A stretch of DNA of 64,000 bases. It comes from Microvirga ossetica. GTDB taxonomy: Bacteria; Pseudomonadota; Alphaproteobacteria; Rhizobiales; Beijerinckiaceae. The stretch's first letter is position 1. Each line of letters starts with the position of its first letter. The stretch lies in assembly GCF_002741015.1 (NCBI RefSeq), contig NZ_CP016616.1:1533501-1597500 (forward strand), given 5' to 3'. Positions 36,016 to 44,369 of the stretch are shown here, piece after piece. Under the pieces are notes generated by a model. The model saw only the letters and a list, made by a program, of their open reading frames with translations. It had not been told where the DNA came from and did no database searches. The position numbers were made by a program, and so were the translations under genes.

Positions 36016-36068
36016 GGGTCCGATTCGGGTTTGATCAGGCCGGAACGGCGATGGCCCACCTTGAACCA

Positions 36069-36524
36069 TCAGGCGGCGCGCTTCAACGTCTCTTCCGCCC
36101 GGAGAAAAGCCTCGACCTCGGGCGCCACCGCCGGCGCCTGAGCCCGAAGGCCGATCTCGCCGAGCAGCCGCTCCATCGACACGAAGCCCTTCTCCCGCCG
36201 GTCGTAGAGTCCGGCCCGCACGAGGGCGATGGCATTCAGAATCGAACTGCCGTCCCGCGCCTCCGAGACCAGCCGATGCTCCATCACCACGTGGCTTTCC
36301 GACCAGGTTAGGATGCGCGTCTCCAGGGTGAAGGTGCGGAAAGCTTTAAGCTCCCGCCGGAACCGGATCTGCCCGGCGCCCACTACCGGCACCCACCCAT
36401 GCTTCAGAATCGGGCGCCACAGGCCGGAGCGGATCATGATGTCGGTGCGGCCGAGATCCATGAGCGTCCAGTAGCGGCCGTTGTTCATGTGGAGCGAGGT
36501 GTCTACATCATTTGCGAAAGGCAT
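36069..36524 (-). CDS. Hotdog-fold thioesterase, N-terminus apparently replaced
   Basis: A 151-aa acyl-CoA-thioesterase-like protein with NDVDTSLHMNNGRYWTLMDL, VVGAGQIRFRRELKAFRTFT and ESHVVMEHRLV. Relatives, as I recall them, begin about 30 residues earlier with a hydrophobic segment and end that part with (R)VxPxDxD; here the protein starts abruptly at MPFANDVD. The break lies at the junction with the recombinase-bearing segment, and the first codons are noticeably AT-richer than the rest. It may still be made as a shortened protein. Probably first gene of the thioesterase-isomerase-racemase run. Confidence 0.7.
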   Translation of the reverse strand: MPFANDVDTSLHMNNGRYWTLMDLGRTDIMIRSGLWRPILKHGWVPVVGAGQIRFRRELKAFRTFTLETRILTWSESHVVMEHRLVSEARDGSSILNAIALVRAGLYDRREKGFVSMERLLGEIGLRAQAPAVAPEVEAFLRAEETLKRAA

Positions 36525-36559
36525 GACGTTCGACTAGGGTTAACCGCAACTTCGCAAAT
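36510..36559. other. Candidate recombinase attachment junction with 9-bp inverted repeats
   Basis: ATTTGCGAA (36510-36518) and TTCGCAAAT (36551-36559) are perfect inverted repeats with a 32-base spacer, located between the shortened thioesterase start and the large serine recombinase gene. Serine integrases usually have their attachment site next to their gene and bind inverted half-sites of about this span. No matching second site was identified in the window, so this is a candidate attL only. Confidence 0.4.
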
Positions 36560-36576
36560 CACCCCTGATCGATACC

Positions 36577-38463
36577 ATGCACTGGAATCCCTCGCCTACT
36601 GGCTCGCGCTCGCTTTATGGCCATCAGCCGCCCACCGGCTCGAAAGAATTGGCTATCGAGTACCTACGTTTCAGCGATGCCATCCAAAGCCTTGGTGACT
36701 CCAAGCGTCGTCAAAGGGATGCCAATGCCGCCTATGCCGATCAGGCGCATTTGGAGATCGTTGAAAGCTTCGAGGATCTTGGTATCTCGGCCTTCAAAGG
36801 GCGCAATGCGAAGGTCGGCGCGTTCAAAGCTCTAAACGATATGGCCACTCAGGGGATCTTCCAGCAGCACGGCATAAAGCATGTCATCGTCGAGGCGTTT
36901 GACCGCCTTTCGCGTATGACGCTCGATGACGCGTATCAGCAGTTCCGCACCCTTATCCTCTCGGGAATGACCGTTCACATTCGAGTGCTCCGGACGGCAT
37001 ACGACAAAGATGCACTCAATGACCCTCAAAAGCTCATGGGTGCCCTGATGTTCATGGGCCTTGCCCATGCTGATAGCGCTCAGAAAGCGTTCCGTGTCGG
37101 GGAGCGGCGGAAGCAGAACCGGATCGACGCCCGTGAAGGCCGGAAGGCGATGACATCGGTTTGCCCCTACTGGCTGCACAAAAGCCAACAGCCTTATGAG
37201 CAAGACGGGCGGACCTACTGGTTCAAGCCCTATCCCAAGCGGGCGCAAGTCGTCCGCGATATCTACGAAATGACCGCTGACGGCATGACTGTCTTCTCGC
37301 TCTGCCGCACCCTCACCGAACGGGAGGAACCGACTTTTCGACAGGGCAAGGGAAGCGCCAAGCACGGTTGGAGCACGGCCTACATTTCGCGCATCCTGAA
37401 CTCGCGGGAAGTCATCGGCGAAATGCAACCCTGTAAGCTCGATAGCGGCAAGCCCGTGCCAGACGGTGACCCGATCTACAACTATTATCCTCCCGTTGTG
37501 GAAGTCGAACTCTACAATCGGGCTCAAGCTGCCCGTCGCCGTCCTAACCATAAGGGACGCACTGGCACTTCTAATGACGGAACATCGAACTATACGAACC
37601 TGTTTCGCGGGCTGCTTCTGTGCGGCCACTGCCACGATGCGGAAACCGGTGAGGCCGCGACGATGCAGATCCGTGGCAACCTCCGGAAGGGTAAGGGGAA
37701 TAGGAAGCCCAAGACCTACTCATATCTGATTTGCGCCGCGAAGAGGAAAGCGGGCAGCAACGTTCATGAGACCCAGAGAAACTGGCGTTACGATCTGTTC
37801 GAAAAATTGTTTTTGGAACATGTGCGAGATTTTGACGTAACGGGGTTGCTCAAGAACAAAGCCCCGGAGAGCCCTGAGCAGATTATCCGTAAACAGATCG
37901 AAGAGACGGAATATAAGGTTCAGACACTGGAAGCCGAAATCGAGAACCTCGGCAAGCAGCTTGATAACGCCAAGTCCGAAAGGACAGGTGCGTTCATACA
38001 GGACCGCGTTGACAAGAAACTTGCCGAACTGGACGCGGCTGAGGCTGACCTCAAGAAACTTCAGGAGGAATTTCGGACCTCGCGCATTCGGGAAGATCGT
38101 CGGGTTCAGAGCATCGAAACCATCGAAGCCATCAAAGGCGAGTTGGCTCAGGCCGAAGGGGCGGACCTTGCTCGTCTTCGCGAACGGCTCGCCTTCAACA
38201 TCAAGAGCATGGTCGATGGCATATACTTCTATGCCGATGGCGCGGTGGATGTAATCGTGTTCGGTGGCATCAAGGCATATCGCTTCCGAGACGGTAAGCT
38301 TGAGGCCCAGATCAACCTGATCCCACAGATTGAGGCTGGTAACATCAGAGCCGAAGCCTATACGAGCGATGGTAAAGATCACCGGGATGCTCAGAACCGC
38401 ACCGTAATCGTTGAAGATACGGAACGGCGCAAGAAGTTTGAGAAGCTGAAAAGATTGCAATGA
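36577..38463 (+). CDS. Large serine recombinase
   Basis: A 628-aa site-specific recombinase. Resolvase catalytic domain (about residues 28-170) has the active Ser in EYLRFSDAIQSLGDSKRRQ and downstream Arg-rich VIVEAFDRLSRMTLDDAYQ. A 'recombinase' domain (about 190-310) is followed by a zinc-ribbon (LLLCGHCHDAET with a second Cys in YLICAAKRK), a long coiled coil (about 430-510) and a C-terminal tail. This architecture integrates phages and mobile islands between attP and attB. It faces into the accessory region, which is visibly less GC-rich; its stop codon is 4 bp before the IS21 left end. Confidence 0.92.
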   Translation: MHWNPSPTGSRSLYGHQPPTGSKELAIEYLRFSDAIQSLGDSKRRQRDANAAYADQAHLEIVESFEDLGISAFKGRNAKVGAFKALNDMATQGIFQQHGIKHVIVEAFDRLSRMTLDDAYQQFRTLILSGMTVHIRVLRTAYDKDALNDPQKLMGALMFMGLAHADSAQKAFRVGERRKQNRIDAREGRKAMTSVCPYWLHKSQQPYEQDGRTYWFKPYPKRAQVVRDIYEMTADGMTVFSLCRTLTEREEPTFRQGKGSAKHGWSTAYISRILNSREVIGEMQPCKLDSGKPVPDGDPIYNYYPPVVEVELYNRAQAARRRPNHKGRTGTSNDGTSNYTNLFRGLLLCGHCHDAETGEAATMQIRGNLRKGKGNRKPKTYSYLICAAKRKAGSNVHETQRNWRYDLFEKLFLEHVRDFDVTGLLKNKAPESPEQIIRKQIEETEYKVQTLEAEIENLGKQLDNAKSERTGAFIQDRVDKKLAELDAAEADLKKLQEEFRTSRIREDRRVQSIETIEAIKGELAQAEGADLARLRERLAFNIKSMVDGIYFYADGAVDVIVFGGIKAYRFRDGKLEAQINLIPQIEAGNIRAEAYTSDGKDHRDAQNRTVIVEDTERRKKFEKLKRLQ

Positions 38464-38594
38464 TCCTGTCAACGGCGGTTCAAAAGTCGACCACGGGGCG
38501 GCGCAAAACTGGGCCAGTGGCGGGCGCGCTGACCACATAGCTGGCGCGTGCCATGGCGCATTGGCCCCCTGGGCCAATTGTCATCGGGTTGATT

Positions 38595-39362
38595 TCAGGA
38601 CGATGTTTGCCGTTTGCGCGATCGGCTATGAGCAAGACGGTAGCTCTCGCCGTTCATCTCGAGGATGCTGACATGGTGGGTCAGTCGGTCGAGAAGTGCG
38701 CCCGTAAGGCGTTCTGAGCCAAGGGTCTCGGTCCATTCGTCAAAGGGCAGATTGCTGGTTATGAGGGTGGCGCCGCGTTCGTAGCGTCGCGAGATCAGCT
38801 CGAACAGCAGCTCCGCCCCGGTCTTCGAGAGGGGCACGAAGCCCAGTTCGTCGATGATCAGCAGCTTGTATCCGGCCATCTGCCTCTGGAGACGAAGCAG
38901 GCGGCGCTCGTCACGGGCCTCCATCATCTCGCTGACCAGGGCAGAGGCTGTGGTGAAGCCGACGGACAGTCCCCTTTGGCAGGCGGCCAGCCCGAGCCCC
39001 AGGGCGATATGGGTCTTGCCGGTGCCGGAGGGGCCGAGGGCAATGACATTCTCGCGCCGCTCGATCCACTCGCCACGCGCCAGCTCTAGGACCTGCATCT
39101 TGTTCAGTCTCGGGATGGCGGCGAAGTCGAAGCTGTCGAGGCTTTTGACGGCCGGGAACTTCGCGGTCTTGATGCGCCGCTCGACCATCCGCCGCTCGCG
39201 GTCGATCAGCTCCATCTCCACGAGCCGGGCCAAGAAGCGGACATGGTCAAGCCCCTCGGTGGCGCATTGGCGGGCCAGCTTCTGGTGCTCGCGCAGGAAT
39301 GTGGGCAGTTTGAGCGCCTTGAGGTGGTGGGCGAGCAAAATCTCGGGAGCTTCAGCGCTCAT
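38595..39362 (-). CDS. istB: IS21 helper ATPase IstB
   Basis: A 255-aa AAA+ ATPase: N-terminal helical MSAEAPEILLAHHLKALKLP, Walker A ALGPSGTGKTHIALGLG near residue 108, Walker B KLLIIDELGFVPLS near 165, and LITSNLPFDEW sensor region near 203. It selects target DNA and activates IstA. The ATG overlaps the istA stop (ATGA). Full length, apparently intact. Confidence 0.95.
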   Translation of the reverse strand: MSAEAPEILLAHHLKALKLPTFLREHQKLARQCATEGLDHVRFLARLVEMELIDRERRMVERRIKTAKFPAVKSLDSFDFAAIPRLNKMQVLELARGEWIERRENVIALGPSGTGKTHIALGLGLAACQRGLSVGFTTASALVSEMMEARDERRLLRLQRQMAGYKLLIIDELGFVPLSKTGAELLFELISRRYERGATLITSNLPFDEWTETLGSERLTGALLDRLTHHVSILEMNGESYRLAHSRSRKRQTSS

Positions 39363-40846
39363 GCGGCATCCTCCGAGATCAGGCACATATAGGCCGCCGC
39401 CGATGTCTTCTCGACCCTGGCTTTCGGCAGATAGGGGTAAACATCGAGGTCCAGCCGCGGCGGTCTGCGCTCCACCCGGCACAGGACCAGATGCTTGACC
39501 GCATCGAAGCCGATCGCCCCCATCTGCAGGGCCTGCTTCACCGCAGCATGGAGATCCGGGAGATTGAAGAGTTCCAGCAGCCGCAGCACCTGCACATATT
39601 CGCGCCGGCCCTGCTTGTTCATGCGGACTTCCATCAAGCCGCGCAAGGTCGCGAACTCCTCGGGCAGGTCCCATCCCTGCAAAGGAGCGGCCTGATCGAG
39701 TGCGTTGATCTTGTTCTCGATCAACGGGAGGTAATGTAGCGGATTAAAGATCACCTCTTCCCGCTCGTAGCTGCGGGGATGGCGCGCAATGACCTCGCTG
39801 CGGCAGCCGATCACCACCTCGTCGACATAGCCCCGGATCCAGACATCCTGATGGCCCCAGGCCACGGGCACCGAGTAGTCGTTGGTCTTGTAGCGCACGA
39901 GCGACTGCGATGAGACGCGCCCGCTGGCCTGATCGCAGGCCTCAAATGGCGAGGCCGGCAGGGGACGCATGGCCGCGGTATCCCGCTGCAGGCGCTGGCC
40001 GATCGTCTCGGCCGGCCCCCGCAGCTTGTCATCCTGCCGCTTGCGGCATTGCCCCTCCAGCCAGGTGTTGAAGGTCTCCCAGCTCGGGAAGTTCGGGATT
40101 GGCACCATGAAGTTGCGACGGGAATAACCGACGAGGCCCTCCACATTCCCTTTGTCGTTCCCCTTGCCCGGACGACCGTAGCGATCCCGGATCACGTAGT
40201 GCGACAGGAAACCACTGAACAACGCCGCCCGCTTGCGCGTCCCGTCCGGCAGGATCTTTGCCACCAGGCAGCGGTCATTGTCATAGAGCACCGACTGCGG
40301 CACCGCACCGAAGAAGGCAAAGGCCTGGATGTGGCCGTCCACCCAGGCCTCAGACACAGCCGCGGGATAGGCCCGGACGAAACACGCATCGCTGTGCGGA
40401 AGATCAAGCACGAAGAAATGCGCTTTCTGCTCCACCCCGCCGATCACGACCACCGCCTCCCCGAAGTCGGCCTGCGCATGGCCGGGTGGGTGCGACAGCG
40501 GCACAAACATCTCCTGGCATCGCCGCTCGCGCTCGCGGATGTAGTCTTTGATCGTCGTATAGCCGCCGGTGAACCCATGCTCCTCCCGGAGCCGGTCAAA
40601 CACCCGCTTCGCCGTATGGCGTTGCTTGCGGTGAACCGACCGATCGCCCTCCAGCCAGGCATCGATGATCGGGACGAACGTTTCCAGCTTCGGGCGCCGG
40701 ACAGGAGCATGACGCCGATAGCCGGGCGGCTCCGCATAGGCCATCATCTTGCGAACGCTGTCGCGCGATATGTTGAAATGCTTCGCCGCCTCGCGCTGGC
40801 TCATGCCTTCAGAGCACGCCAGCCGAACCTTCCGGTAAAGTTCCAC
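39359..40846 (-). CDS. istA: IS21 transposase IstA
   Basis: A 495-aa DDE transposase. The N-terminal HTH is MSQREAAKHFNISRDSVRKM. The integrase catalytic core (about residues 115-290) has first Asp in AQADFGEAVVV, second Asp in VLYDND, and the Glu in the region GNDKGNVEGLVGYSRRNFM. A C-terminal DNA-binding region follows. No internal stop or frameshift is seen, so the element looks competent. Encoded upstream of and overlapping istB. Confidence 0.95.
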   Translation of the reverse strand: MELYRKVRLACSEGMSQREAAKHFNISRDSVRKMMAYAEPPGYRRHAPVRRPKLETFVPIIDAWLEGDRSVHRKQRHTAKRVFDRLREEHGFTGGYTTIKDYIRERERRCQEMFVPLSHPPGHAQADFGEAVVVIGGVEQKAHFFVLDLPHSDACFVRAYPAAVSEAWVDGHIQAFAFFGAVPQSVLYDNDRCLVAKILPDGTRKRAALFSGFLSHYVIRDRYGRPGKGNDKGNVEGLVGYSRRNFMVPIPNFPSWETFNTWLEGQCRKRQDDKLRGPAETIGQRLQRDTAAMRPLPASPFEACDQASGRVSSQSLVRYKTNDYSVPVAWGHQDVWIRGYVDEVVIGCRSEVIARHPRSYEREEVIFNPLHYLPLIENKINALDQAAPLQGWDLPEEFATLRGLMEVRMNKQGRREYVQVLRLLELFNLPDLHAAVKQALQMGAIGFDAVKHLVLCRVERRPPRLDLDVYPYLPKARVEKTSAAAYMCLISEDAA

Positions 40847-41007
40847 GGTGAAAATCCCCCAGCCCTCCCTGCAACCGGCAGAAAGGGAATAGGTGGACGA
40901 CTTTTACGCCGCCCGCAGCGGGTCTATCCCGCCGCTACCGTGGTCAAATTTTGCACCGCCGTTCTCATCTCGCCGTAAGCTATGGCTCCTGTCAGCGGTT
41001 CTGAGCA

Positions 41008-41238
41008 ATGACGGTGAAATCCCTAACGATCTTTGCGCTGCTCGCACTGTCGCTTTTCGTTGCTGATAGGCTCGTGAGAATAGAGAACCAGCGGTATGCG
41101 TTGATGCTTCGGATGTGCGAGAAACCGATTGTCCCTAATTCAAATGTCGTCGTGCAAGATGCCAAGTGCCTCGGGACGGTGCAAACCAGAACGTCATGGT
41201 TCTGGCATCTGTTCTACGCTCTGACGGACGACGTGTAA
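41008..41238 (+). CDS. Hypothetical membrane-anchored small protein, 76 aa
   Basis: MTVKSLTIFALLALSLFVAD forms one N-terminal hydrophobic helix, probably an uncleaved anchor; the rest is soluble, with Cys residues in MLRMCEKP and QDAKCLGTVQ that could pair outside the cytoplasm. No domain is recognised. It lies 40 bp from the IS21 right end, so its promoter may come from or be disrupted by the element. Confidence 0.5.
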   Translation: MTVKSLTIFALLALSLFVADRLVRIENQRYALMLRMCEKPIVPNSNVVVQDAKCLGTVQTRTSWFWHLFYALTDDV

Positions 41239-41397
41239 GCCGCTCCACTCTGGGAGAAATAACCGGAAGACGCACACGTTTCGCTCGTCGCCCATATAGA
41301 GCATCACACTTAGAAATAGCGTCAGCCCTCCCCTGCCCTACCACCAATTGTAGGCCCGTTGAGGGCTCAGAAATGGCCGCAGAAAGGCAAAAAGAAA

Positions 41398-41417
41398 GGC
41401 CGGGAGATTTCCCGGCC
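41398..41417 (-). terminator. Rho-independent terminator of the resolvase gene
   Basis: GGCCGGGA and TCCCGGCC form an 8-bp GC-rich stem with a 4-base loop. Read on the minus strand, it is followed by a T-rich run (TTTCTTTTTG). It starts about 30 bp after the stop codon of the minus-strand resolvase gene. Confidence 0.75.
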
Positions 41418-41446
41418 CATGGGTCTGAAGCCTGCTGGTGACGTTC

Positions 41447-42118
41447 TTATACGGTCTGCTGAAGCTGTTTCTTGACGATCTGACCGACAGTCTCGTGACT
41501 GATGTTGAAGCCATCTTTCTGCAACATCTTCGCGATGCCGCGATAAGAGAAGCCATCGGCCTTCAACTCGATCATGGTCTTGATTGCGTCCTGCTCGTCT
41601 TCCTTCTCGATCAGTTCACCATCGTCACCAACCATGAAGCCGAAGGGCACAGAGCCACCCAGGAAGCGATTACGCTTCTTCTGGTCCTGCTTAACCTCGG
41701 TGATACGCTCCTTCGTCCTGTCTCGTTCCTGCTCGGCCACGGCAGACAAGATTGTGAAGACGAGCTTCGAGACACCGTTGCTGGTCACGTCGCCACCAAG
41801 GTCCATCATGTGCAGGGCAACACCCTTCTCCTTGAACTTCCGCAGGACGTTGAGCGCATCATCAGCAGAACGGAAGCAGCGGTCCAACTTGGTCACGATC
41901 ACCGTGTCACCGACCTTCACCTTCGCCATAAGCTCACCACCACGAGGGCGATCAGCGAAAGGCACAGAGCCAGAAACCCCTTCTTCAACGAAATGCTCAT
42001 CTACCGTGGTGTCGATCATCTGGGAATAACCTTCGATGCGGCGCTGCTGAGCACCCAGGCTTTCACCCTCATTGGCTTGGGTCAGTGTGCTTACTCTTGA
42101 ATAGGAATATGTTGCCAT
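41447..42118 (-). CDS. Serine resolvase/invertase family recombinase
   Basis: A 223-aa protein. Resolvase domain has active-site Ser in TYSYSRVSTLTQ near residue 8 and catalytic Arg region VIVTKLDRCFRSADDAL near 73, plus VFTILSAVAEQERDRTKERI. A C-terminal HTH is FSYRGIAKMLQKDGFNISHE. It resembles Tn3-type resolvases or small invertases acting on short supercoiled sites. No transposase partner is adjacent, so it may serve the surrounding island or be a relic of a transposon. GGAAC near its start codon is part of the ribosome site, not a promoter. Confidence 0.9.
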   Translation of the reverse strand: MATYSYSRVSTLTQANEGESLGAQQRRIEGYSQMIDTTVDEHFVEEGVSGSVPFADRPRGGELMAKVKVGDTVIVTKLDRCFRSADDALNVLRKFKEKGVALHMMDLGGDVTSNGVSKLVFTILSAVAEQERDRTKERITEVKQDQKKRNRFLGGSVPFGFMVGDDGELIEKEDEQDAIKTMIELKADGFSYRGIAKMLQKDGFNISHETVGQIVKKQLQQTV

Positions 42119-42437
42119 CCGTGCCGTTCCTCTGCCTGTCAGACCGTCAGACTGTGACCCGATAACGGCTGCTTGTCACCCTCCTATTGCAGGCTGACAT
42201 AAAGCGATATGTTATAGCTCTGGATGGCGTTGCAACCACCGTCGCACCCACCGTCTTCAGACCATATGTCCGACGATCTCACCCACGATGTCGCCAATGT
42301 CCCAGGCCCATCGTCCTCGTGATGGTGAGGCAGCACGGTCTTCGCCACGGTCGTTCACGTGAGGCTCCACCTGCACGTTCAGCGGGAAAGATTTTAGGGG
42401 AACCCCACACCTACTATGTTCGTTTTGCGGAAAGTTG

Positions 42438-42473
42438 AGTTGCGTTCTGGTGGAGCAACTTACTAAAAGTTGC
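42438..42473. promoter_or_regulatory. Candidate MarR-type operator array upstream of the cyclase-MarR gene
   Basis: GCAACTT-ACTAA-AAGTTGC (42455-42473) is a perfect 19-bp inverted repeat, the usual size of a MarR site. A third half-site AGTTGC at 42438-42443 makes a second, overlapping dyad with GCAACT. The palindrome ends 47 bp before ATG 42521, where promoter elements would lie. Autoregulation by the downstream fusion protein is inferred. The rest of 42119-42437 shows no gene or clear signal. Confidence 0.55.
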
Positions 42474-42520
42474 GCGTTGTGTGCTGGGTCCGTTCTCGAT
42501 GGCCATCAAAGGCACTGCCG

Positions 42521-43522
42521 ATGAACAAGACTCAACCAGTAATCCAACGCCACCTAGCTGCAATCTTTTGCGCAGACGCGGCGGGTTATGCACGTCTGAT
42601 GAGTATTGACGAGTCTAGCGCCTTATCGTTACTTAACTCGCGTCGTGAGATTATTGATCGACTGATCACTCGTTACGGTGGCCGCACCGCGAATACTGCC
42701 GGAGACAGTATTGTTGCAGAGTTCCCGAGTTGCATAAACGCAGTTAGGTGCGCCTTAGATGTTCAGGAGCAAATCGCAGACGCCAACGAGGATATTTCAA
42801 GAGAGCGACGGGTCATTTTTCGGATTGGCGTTCATGTCGGCGAGATCATGACCAGAAACGGTGATCTGTTCGGCGATGGTGTCAACATCGCAGCGCGTAT
42901 GGAGAAGCTGGCCCCACCCGGATGTGTAGCTGTTTCAGAAGCAGCCTTTCAATACGCTTGCAAGGCCGTGTCAGTGACTTTTGACGACCTTGGACCGCAA
43001 CTCTTCAAGAATTTGAGCACACCTGTTCGAGCTTATATTGCCTGCCCTTCTATCAATCCGCTGTCGCGGGCTATTCCATCGGTTCACCGCCAAAGTGAGT
43101 TTAACTTAGTTCGGCGCTTCCATCGAGTTCTTACCGCTGCTGTACGGAAGATTGCCACGCCCGAGGGACTGACAGCAGTTGAGCCAACAGTGCTTGCGTC
43201 GCTCCATGACGCTCCCGCAATTGATGAGCAGCGCCTTGCGGATCGGATCGGGGCTGATCTTGCCCATGTTCAGCGGATGGTGAAGCACCTTCAAAGCCGA
43301 GGGCTCGTTGGCCGGGCGGACGGTTTTGGGAGTAACCGCCGACGCCTTTTCAGTCTCACACCCGAGGGGCACGAACTGTTTTCCCAACTTTATCCTGCCG
43401 TCCTCTCAGTGAGAGATGAAGTCATGGCGTCGCTCTCGCAGGCTGAACGGGAAACCCTGCTCAGCCTTGTAGCCCGCGTCGTCGCCGCCAATGAACACGG
43501 GAACAGTCGCTATTCACGGTGA
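42521..43522 (+). CDS. Class III nucleotide cyclase fused to MarR-type DNA-binding domain
   Basis: A 333-aa protein. Residues about 10-185 form a class III adenylate/guanylate cyclase homology domain: metal Asp in IFCADAAGYARLMSIDE, second Asp in NTAGDSIVAEFPS, Asn/Arg in GDGVNIAARMEKL and Lys in LFKNL. Residues about 195-325 form a MarR winged helix: IDEQRLADRIGADLAHVQRM, QSRGLVGRADGFGSNRRRLF (wing), LTPEGHELFSQLYPAV. The start ATG 42521 was taken because upstream in-frame codons are not protein-like. Sensor-cyclase fusions are common, but a cyclase followed by a complete MarR domain is not an arrangement I know. Both halves look intact. Confidence 0.88.
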   Translation: MNKTQPVIQRHLAAIFCADAAGYARLMSIDESSALSLLNSRREIIDRLITRYGGRTANTAGDSIVAEFPSCINAVRCALDVQEQIADANEDISRERRVIFRIGVHVGEIMTRNGDLFGDGVNIAARMEKLAPPGCVAVSEAAFQYACKAVSVTFDDLGPQLFKNLSTPVRAYIACPSINPLSRAIPSVHRQSEFNLVRRFHRVLTAAVRKIATPEGLTAVEPTVLASLHDAPAIDEQRLADRIGADLAHVQRMVKHLQSRGLVGRADGFGSNRRRLFSLTPEGHELFSQLYPAVLSVRDEVMASLSQAERETLLSLVARVVAANEHGNSRYSR

Positions 43523-43803
43523 CGGTTTGGGCCGCATGGCATCGGATCGCATTTCGAATCGAGTTCTACAGAAAAAGCTGCCCAGTCAGCCCGGTGGCTA
43601 AACCGTTCGGATGCCGTTTCTGGCTGCTTTTTGACAACGACTGCTCTGAAGCGCGTCAGCCATGTTGGAAGTCTCCCACGTCATCTATCGGGACCCTGAG
43701 CTTAGCCTGAAGGTGGGCTGAAGCCCAAGCCAACTCCTGCCGAATCGTTTGGAACCCCCAGCCTATCGTTCTCATTTCGTTCGCATACAGCTATGGGGCA
43801 GCG

Positions 43804-44115
43804 ATGGTTGAACGGCTGAGCGATTTTCCTTGGGTGATCGTCCGGATCGATTGTCCCTTCTGTCCTCGCCGGAAGGGGCAGTATCGGCTGGCTCGGTTGG
43901 CCGAGGAGTTCGGGTCAGACATCCAGCTATGCGACCTCCTCGATAGGATCTCACTCGATTGCCCGAGGAAGTCCCTCCCGTGGGAGCGCCCTGCTGGTCA
44001 ATACGATCCAAAGTGCAAAGCCCGCTTCACGGACTTGGAGGCAACCAGTCGCCCTCCTCCGGATCTACCACCGATGCTGCGAAAGCTCATGCTGATCCAG
44101 GGTGGAAAACGGTGA
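43804..44115 (+). CDS. Small Cys-rich conserved hypothetical protein (putative zinc-binding), 103 aa
   Basis: RIDCPFCPRRKGQYRLARLA contains a CxxC, followed by QLCDLLDRISLDCPRK and YDPKCKARFTDL, giving enough cysteines for a zinc-ribbon-like fold. A conserved tail MLRKLMLIQGG closes the protein. A paralog lies at 59580-59870 and tail fragments lie at 61591-61765. Similar small proteins occur in Rhizobiales without known function (from memory). The upstream gap 43523-43803 shows no gene I can support. Confidence 0.65.
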   Translation: MVERLSDFPWVIVRIDCPFCPRRKGQYRLARLAEEFGSDIQLCDLLDRISLDCPRKSLPWERPAGQYDPKCKARFTDLEATSRPPPDLPPMLRKLMLIQGGKR

Positions 44116-44369
44116 ACGCCGAAAGGTCCAGCGAACTGAACTATCTCTGCCCAGACGCGTCCCGGCAGCTACCCTCCCCGCTCACACTTTGCATCGCCAC
44201 AAGGGCGCAAGGACAACTATACCAGCGCGGCTGTATGATTGCGTGTTGGAATCCGGACATCCGAGCCACCGCAGCCAAGCCTCAAAGTACGTTGAACGAT
44301 ACGCTGGTCGTAGGAGTTGGAAAGCCACACCCAAAGAAGTCAGATCGTCATCTCAACAGGAGAGTGATC

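Larger units (their letters stand above)
38467..40967. mobile_element. IS21-family insertion sequence, about 2.5 kb
   Basis: Terminal inverted repeats start with TG and match at 25 of 30 positions: left end TGTCAACGGCGGTTCAAAAG (38467 onward) and right end, reverse complement from 40967, TGAGAACGGCGGTGCAAAAT. Both continue to GACCACGG. The transposase operon istA-istB runs on the minus strand, overlapping by 4 bp. Further sub-terminal GCAAAA/GACCAC copies fit the multiple-repeat ends of IS21. The flanking bases (GATCC left, TCTCG right) show no target duplication. Confidence 0.92.

Noticed and set aside
42124..42131. GGAAC on the minus strand just before the resolvase start
   Set aside because: It lies 7 bases from the ATG and acts as part of the ribosome site; no -10 element can fit.
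42187..42438. Small plus-strand frame between the resolvase and the cyclase-MarR gene
   Set aside because: Arg/Pro/His-rich, no ribosome site and no recognisable motif.
43751..43776. GGAAC upstream of the 43804 gene as an EcfG promoter
   Set aside because: The nearest CGTT elements are 11 and 22 bases away, outside the allowed 16-17 spacing.
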